A stretch of 64,000 nucleotides of DNA. Source: Mesorhizobium sp. NZP2077. Its GTDB lineage: Bacteria > Pseudomonadota > Alphaproteobacteria > Rhizobiales > Rhizobiaceae. The stretch is from positions 3,664,001-3,728,000 of the forward strand of contig NZ_CP051293.1 of the NCBI RefSeq assembly GCF_013170805.1. The letters are read 5' to 3'. The stretch's first letter is position 1, and the number at the start of each line of letters is the position of its first letter. Below the pieces are notes generated by a model that had not been told where the DNA came from, searched no databases, and worked only from the letters and a program-made list of their open reading frames with translations. Made by a program: the position numbers and the translations under genes. Below, in pieces: positions 59,928 to 64,000 of the stretch.

Positions 59928-60359
59928 ATGGCATTCGCATTGCTGGACCAGATACGCTCGATCTTCGACGGCGACCCGGGCGTACGCAAGGTCGCGGACG
60001 ACCCGGTGCTGTCGGCTGAACTTCTGATGCTGTTTCGCATGATCCTGGCCGACGGGACGGTCAGCGAGAGCGAGATGGTTGCCTTCCGGCGCATCTGCAA
60101 GGATGCCTTCGGCATTCCGGAAACCAGCATCGACGCCGTCATCGAATATCTCAACGAGTTCGGCTACGAGACCAACGGCTCGCAAGCAATCGCGCTGTTT
60201 CGCGATCTCGACGTCGAACGGCGCAAGCAATTGGCCCAGCACATGGCGGAGATCGCCAAGGCGGATTCGCAACTGGCCGAGAGCGAGGTGCGCCTGCTGC
60301 GCCGCACGCTCGACCTGCTCGATATCAGCCCGGTCGATGTGGTGAAGCCGGAAGAATAA
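59928..60359 (+). CDS. TerB family tellurite-resistance-like protein
   Basis: A 143-residue helical protein (LSAELLMLFRMILADGTVSESEMVAFRRICKDAFGI; LAQHMAEIAKADSQLAESEVRLLRRTLDLLDISP). The two repeats each carry an acidic ADG/ADS metal-binding turn, as in TerB/DjlA. The ATG at 59928 has AAAGAGG five bases upstream; a GTG at 59901 is an alternative. The name does not imply tellurite resistance here, as no ter operon is present. Confidence 0.82.
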   Translation: MAFALLDQIRSIFDGDPGVRKVADDPVLSAELLMLFRMILADGTVSESEMVAFRRICKDAFGIPETSIDAVIEYLNEFGYETNGSQAIALFRDLDVERRKQLAQHMAEIAKADSQLAESEVRLLRRTLDLLDISPVDVVKPEE

Positions 60360-60387
60360 GTTTCGGATCGGCCAACAGTTTGGCCGA

Positions 60388-62010
60388 TCACCCTTGCTCT
60401 TGCATCCGTCGGGCTATCGCCCGATGCAGATCAGGAGCTGCGGCGACCAGCGCCTTGGCGGCTTCGGATTGCGGATGATCCAGCACCTCGTTGGTCTTGC
60501 CGCGCTCGACGATCTTGCCGTCATGCATGACCAGCACCTCGTCCGTGACGGCACGAGCGACGGTCAGGTCGTGGGTGATGAAGAGATAGGCGATGCCGAG
60601 CTTCTGGTTGAGTTCGGCGAACAGGTCGAGAATCTGCGCACGGATCGAGACGTCGAGCGCCGAAACCGGCTCGTCGGCGACGACCAGCCGGGGGCGGGTG
60701 ATGATGGCGCGCGCGATCGACAGCCGCTGGCGTTGGCCGCCCGAGAACTCGTGCGGGTATTTGTCCATGTCGCGCTGGTCGAGGCCAACCTCGTGCAGCG
60801 CGTGCGCCACCATCTCGCGGCGCTCGGCGCGCGTCGGTTTCTTCTCCAGCACATGCAGGGGTTCGGCGACCAGTTTTTCGACCTTCTGGCGCGGATCGAA
60901 GGAGCCGTAAGGGTCTTGAAAAACAACCTGCATGTCGCGCCTGGCAGGCTTCAGTTCGGCCTCGCTCTTGCCGGTGATGGTCTCGCCGCGAAACCGGATC
61001 GTGCCCAAGCTCGGCCGGTCCAGTGCCAGGATCATGCGGGCGAGCGTTGACTTGCCGCAGCCGGAACGGCCGACCAGCGCTATCGATTGACCTGGCGCCA
61101 TCGACAGCGACACGTCGTCGACGGCGCGGATCGGTACGGCGCGCCGGAACAGAGAGGTGCGCCGGCCCGCATAATCGCGCGTCACGCCTTCGACCTCGAG
61201 CAGCGGCTTGGCCGATCCGACGGCGTGAACCTTGGCGCGCGCCGGCACATGCATCGAGGCCTGCGCCAGCTGGCGCGTGTAGGGGTGCAGTTGCGCCGAC
61301 AGCGTGCGCGCCGTGTCGCCGGCTTCCATCACCTCGCCATGGCGCAGGATGGTGATGCGGTCGGCCATTTCGGTCACTACGGCGAGGTCGTGCGAGATCA
61401 GCAGCAGGCCCATGCGGCTCTCCGCGACGAGATCGCGCAAGAGGTCGAGGATTTGCGCCTGCAGCACCACGTCGAGCGCCGTCGTAGGCTCGTCGGCGAT
61501 CAAGAGCTTGGGTTTCAGCGCGCAGGCGATGGCGATGACGACGCGTTGGCGCTGGCCGCCGGAGAGTTCGTGCGGATAGCGCGACAGCGGGAATTTTGAT
61601 TCGGGCAGACCCACCCGGTCGAGCATTTTGCGCGCCCGCTCTTCAGCCGCCGCGCGCGTGACCTTGGTGTGCCAGCGTATGCCTTCGGCCACCTGTTCGC
61701 CGATGGTCTTGACCGGATTGAGCGCCGTCATCGGCTCCTGGAACACCATGCCGATGTCGCCGCCGCGCAGGGCGCACATCTGGTCCTCGCTTGCGGCAAG
61801 GATGTCGATGCCGTCGAAGGTGACGCGACCGGTGGCGCGCGCTGCGTGCGGCAGGAGTTGCATGAGCGTCAGCGCGGTCATCGACTTGCCGGAGCCGGAT
61901 TCGCCGACCAGTCCCATCACTTCTCCGGGCGTGACGGAGAGTTCGATCCCTTTCAGGATCGGCGTGTCGCCGATCGCCAGCGACAGGTTCTCGATCTCCA
62001 GCAAGCTCAT
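60388..62010 (-). CDS. ABC transporter ATP-binding protein, fused DppD-DppF type
   Basis: A 540-residue protein with two ATPase domains in tandem. The first has Walker A GESGSGKS, LSGGQRQR and LLIADEPTTALD. The second has GRSGCGKS, FSGGQRQR and LVVADEPVSALD. Each is followed by the peptide-transporter C-terminal region. This is the fused form of the DppD/DppF or OppD/OppF pair. It overlaps the permease gene upstream (4 bp) and is the last gene of the dpp-like operon. Confidence 0.93.
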   Translation of the reverse strand: MSLLEIENLSLAIGDTPILKGIELSVTPGEVMGLVGESGSGKSMTALTLMQLLPHAARATGRVTFDGIDILAASEDQMCALRGGDIGMVFQEPMTALNPVKTIGEQVAEGIRWHTKVTRAAAEERARKMLDRVGLPESKFPLSRYPHELSGGQRQRVVIAIACALKPKLLIADEPTTALDVVLQAQILDLLRDLVAESRMGLLLISHDLAVVTEMADRITILRHGEVMEAGDTARTLSAQLHPYTRQLAQASMHVPARAKVHAVGSAKPLLEVEGVTRDYAGRRTSLFRRAVPIRAVDDVSLSMAPGQSIALVGRSGCGKSTLARMILALDRPSLGTIRFRGETITGKSEAELKPARRDMQVVFQDPYGSFDPRQKVEKLVAEPLHVLEKKPTRAERREMVAHALHEVGLDQRDMDKYPHEFSGGQRQRLSIARAIITRPRLVVADEPVSALDVSIRAQILDLFAELNQKLGIAYLFITHDLTVARAVTDEVLVMHDGKIVERGKTNEVLDHPQSEAAKALVAAAPDLHRAIARRMQEQG

Positions 62011-62876
62011 CGCTGCCGCCGCGATTTCGGGTCGAGAATGTCGGCGATGCCGTCACCCAGGAGATTCAAACCGAGCACGGTGATGACGATCGCCATGCCG
62101 GGAAAGATCGCCATCCACGGCGCCACCACCATGCGCGTCTGGGCGTCGAACAGCATGCGGCCCCAGCTCGGCATTGGCGGCTGCGCGCCGAGGCCGAGAT
62201 AGGAAAGCCCGGCTTCGGCGAGGATGCCCAGCGCGAACTGGATGGTGCCTTGCACCAGCAGCAACGTGGCGATGTTGGGCAGCACATGTTCGATGGATAT
62301 CTGCGTGCTGCTTTTTCCCGCGGCACGCGCGGCAAGGATAAATTCGCGTGGCCAGATCGCCAGCGCGCCGGCGCGGGCGACGCGGGCAAAGACCGGAATG
62401 TTGAAGATGCCGATGGCGATGATGGCGTTGACGGCGCCGGGCCCGAAGATGGCAGTGATCATGATCGCCGATAGCAGGGCGGGGAAGGCGAAGACGAGAT
62501 CGTTGATGCGCATCAGCGCTTCGTCGACCAAGCCGCCACGCGCCGCGGCAAAAGCGCCGAGTGGCACGCCTATGCCCATGCCGATGCCGACCGCTACAAG
62601 TGCCACTGCAATCGAATTGCGGGCGCCGACCATGATCATCGACAGGATATCGCGGCCGAAATGGTCGGTGCCGAACCAATGCGCCAGCGAAGGGCCTTGC
62701 GTCTTGTCGGCTATCACCAGCTTGGTGACGTCGTAAGGCGTCCAGACGTAGGAGACCATAGCCATCGCCAGGATCAGCAAGGTGATGACGAAGCCGGTGA
62801 CGAAAGCCGTGTTCCTGAACGCCTTGGCCAGGATGGCGCTGAACGTTTCTTGTGACATGTCGATGTGCAGCGTCAT
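62007..62876 (-). CDS. Dipeptide/oligopeptide ABC transporter permease, DppC-like
   Basis: A 289-residue membrane protein with six helices. The N-terminal DppC signature is HWFGTDHFGRDILSMIMVGARNSIAVALVAVGIGMGIGVPLGAFAA. The EAA loop is EFILAARAAGKSSTQISIEHVLPN, and the end is GLNLLGDGIADILDPKSRR. It overlaps the DppB-like gene by 4 bp (ATGA) at its start and the ATPase gene by 4 bp at its end, so the operon is tightly coupled. Confidence 0.92.
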   Translation of the reverse strand: MTLHIDMSQETFSAILAKAFRNTAFVTGFVITLLILAMAMVSYVWTPYDVTKLVIADKTQGPSLAHWFGTDHFGRDILSMIMVGARNSIAVALVAVGIGMGIGVPLGAFAAARGGLVDEALMRINDLVFAFPALLSAIMITAIFGPGAVNAIIAIGIFNIPVFARVARAGALAIWPREFILAARAAGKSSTQISIEHVLPNIATLLLVQGTIQFALGILAEAGLSYLGLGAQPPMPSWGRMLFDAQTRMVVAPWMAIFPGMAIVITVLGLNLLGDGIADILDPKSRRQR

Positions 62877-63820
62877 TGCCGGCTCCTCAAGCGCGGATCG
62901 ACGACCGCATAGGAAAGGTCGACGACGAGGTTCACGGCAATGACGGCGGCGACCAGCAGCATGACGACGCTTTCGACGACTATCAGGTCGCGCTGGGTGA
63001 TCGCCTGGAACACCAGCCGGCCGAGGCCGGGCAGATAAAAGACATTCTCGATGATGATGGTACCGGCGAGCAGGAAGGCGAACTGCAGGCCGAGAATGGT
63101 CAGCATCGGGATCATGGCGTTGCGCAGCGCATGCCGCCACAGCACGGCACGGTAGGGCAGGCCCTTGGCGCGGGCGGTGCGGATATAGTCCTCGTTCAAC
63201 ACCTCGATCAGCGCCGAGCGGGTGACGCGCGCCAGGATCGCCGCCTGCGGCAAGGCAAGGGCGATCGCCGGCAGCAGCAGCGATTTCAGCGCGGGCCAGA
63301 TGCCTGCGCCCCAGCCGGGAAAGCCGCCGGCCGGAACCAACCGCAGCCACACGGCGAAAACATAGATCAGCATCAGCGCGAACCAGAAATTGGGCACGGC
63401 GACGCCAAGCTGTGCCGCGCCCATGGAAATCGTATCGCCGGCCCGTCCGCGCCGGCTGGCTGAAAACAGGCCGACGGGAATGGCGATGAGGGTGGAAAGC
63501 GCGAGCGCGATCAGCGCCAGCGGCAGCGAGACGGCAAGCCGTTCACGCACGAGATCGATGACCGGCACCGAATAGGTGTAGGAGCGACCGAAATCGAGGC
63601 TGAGCAGGCCGCCGGCCCAGTGCAGATAGCGCAGGACAAGCGGCGCGTTGAGGCCCATCTGGTTGCGCAGGAGTTCGACCTGGTCGGCGCTGGCGTTCAT
63701 GCCCAGCATCAGCCGCGCCGGGTCGCCGGGCAGGATTTCGAGCACGGCGAACACCACGATGGAGGCCAGCACCAGTGTGGCAAGCGAGATGGCCAGGCGC
63801 TTGAGGAGGTAGGTGGTCAT
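62873..63820 (-). CDS. Dipeptide/oligopeptide ABC transporter permease, DppB-like
   Basis: A 315-residue membrane protein (YLLKRLAISLATLVLASIVVFAVLEILPGDPARLMLG; QLGVAVPNFWFALMLIYVF). The EAA loop is DYIRTARAKGLPYRAVLWRHALRNAMIPMLTILG, and it ends VVDLSYAVVDPRLR. All are features of DppB. The ATG at 63820 is chosen over a TTG nine bases earlier. A terminator-like hairpin separates it from the upstream binding-protein gene, which would give more binding protein than permease. Confidence 0.92.
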   Translation of the reverse strand: MTTYLLKRLAISLATLVLASIVVFAVLEILPGDPARLMLGMNASADQVELLRNQMGLNAPLVLRYLHWAGGLLSLDFGRSYTYSVPVIDLVRERLAVSLPLALIALALSTLIAIPVGLFSASRRGRAGDTISMGAAQLGVAVPNFWFALMLIYVFAVWLRLVPAGGFPGWGAGIWPALKSLLLPAIALALPQAAILARVTRSALIEVLNEDYIRTARAKGLPYRAVLWRHALRNAMIPMLTILGLQFAFLLAGTIIIENVFYLPGLGRLVFQAITQRDLIVVESVVMLLVAAVIAVNLVVDLSYAVVDPRLRSRQ

Positions 63821-63837
63821 CCGTTCCAACGTGCCGG

Positions 63838-63876
63838 AAAAAGGCAGGCTCCGGAAGCCGTTTTACTTCCGGAGCC
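63838..63876 (-). terminator. Hairpin with U-run between binding-protein and DppB-like genes
   Basis: A perfect 11-bp stem (GGCTCCGGAAG at 63847-63857 with CTTCCGGAGCC at 63866-63876) is followed, on the minus strand, by TGCCTTTTT. It lies within the operon, so it probably acts as an attenuator or partial terminator. Confidence 0.7.
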
Positions 63877-63899
63877 ACGCATTTCTCGAAAGCGCGAGA

Positions 63900-64000
63900 T
63901 CAACCCGACCACTTCACCTTGGTCAGGTCGTTGGCGGGGATCGGCGCGTTTTCCCACAGCCCTTGCAGCTTGGCGTCCCAGACCCCGACCTTGGGCAGTT
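63900..64000 (-). CDS. ABC transporter substrate-binding protein, dipeptide-type (3' end only)
   Basis: Only the last 33 codons are in the window: LPKVGVWDAKLQGLWENAPI then PANDLTKVKWSG and a stop. The ending is typical of DppA/family 5 solute-binding proteins (the LWENAPIPANDLTKVKW tail). It precedes the DppB-like permease gene on the same strand, so it is the receptor of this transporter. The ligand cannot be inferred from the fragment. Confidence 0.75.
   Translation of the reverse strand, partial: LPKVGVWDAKLQGLWENAPIPANDLTKVKWSG

Noticed and set aside
58783..60359. Tellurite-resistance island
   Set aside because: Only a lone TerB-fold gene is present; the other ter genes are absent, and the adjacent TSUP gene is unrelated.
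1..64000. CRISPR arrays, insertion sequences, prophage or tRNA-linked integration sites
   Set aside because: No regularly spaced repeats, transposase or integrase motifs, or tRNA-like cloverleafs were recognised on either strand.

Overview
The window looks like chromosome of a GC-rich alphaproteobacterium of the order Rhizobiales, most likely Mesorhizobium or a close relative. The clues are DUF1127 and DUF1194 proteins, a DUF4893 protein, RIME-like intergenic repeats, and a betaine-homocysteine methyltransferase. It holds about 60 real genes. I saw no tRNA, rRNA, CRISPR array or insertion sequence.

Layout. 1-8452: the tail of a surface-polysaccharide type locus (polytopic membrane protein, FkbM methyltransferase), a dimethylglycine-dehydrogenase-like flavoprotein fused to a GcvT domain, a DUF1194 protein, a crystallin-fold secreted protein and a NitT/TauT-type ABC importer. 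8479-13018: a GlxA/GbdR-type regulator, three very small genes (two DUF1127), a LysR regulator and an esterase. 13209-24353: a cobamide-dependent one-carbon module. It comprises a RamA-like corrinoid reactivator, a pterin-binding methyltransferase, a MetF/MetV-like reductase pair, a 'virulence factor' family protein, a formyltransferase, DUF1638, a corrinoid protein, an MttB-superfamily methyltransferase without pyrrolysine, and an Fe-S protein. 24443-31481: a GntR regulator with a CynX-like transporter, a dienelactone hydrolase, a BaiN-like flavoprotein, and an ECF sigma factor with a VWA protein. 32033-38842: betaine-homocysteine methyltransferase, a frameshifted DUF1989 gene, an XRE regulator, a desaturase, a PhnD-like protein and an unknown membrane protein.

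38853-44440 is a tight operon: a second MttB homologue, a second FAD/GcvT demethylase and an M24-fold protein with the residue spacing of the DMSP lyase DddP. 44696-52753: tandem MFS paralogues, an unknown protein, prolyl oligopeptidase, a class III aminotransferase and small proteins. 53034-57346: valine-pathway genes (mmsB, acyl-CoA dehydrogenase) divergent from a DddQ/DddL-type cupin and cobQ. 57356-64000: a VOC gene with a C8 tract at its start, an AraC regulator, TSUP and TerB proteins, and a dipeptide/oligopeptide ABC transporter that runs off the end.

How it fits together (inference). The MttB homologues would move a methyl group from a quaternary amine or sulfonium betaine to the corrinoid protein. 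The pterin-binding enzyme would pass it to tetrahydrofolate, and MetF/MetV would oxidise methyl-THF. RamA-like and Fe-S proteins would rescue oxidised cobalt, and CobQ would help supply the cobamide. The two FAD/GcvT enzymes would remove the remaining N-methyl groups oxidatively, while betaine-homocysteine methyltransferase would spend a methyl group on methionine. The two DMSP-lyase-like proteins suggest that sulfonium compounds may also be substrates. Recurrent TTTGCGAC-type and GATATAAAG-type palindromes hint at shared regulation of these scattered pieces.
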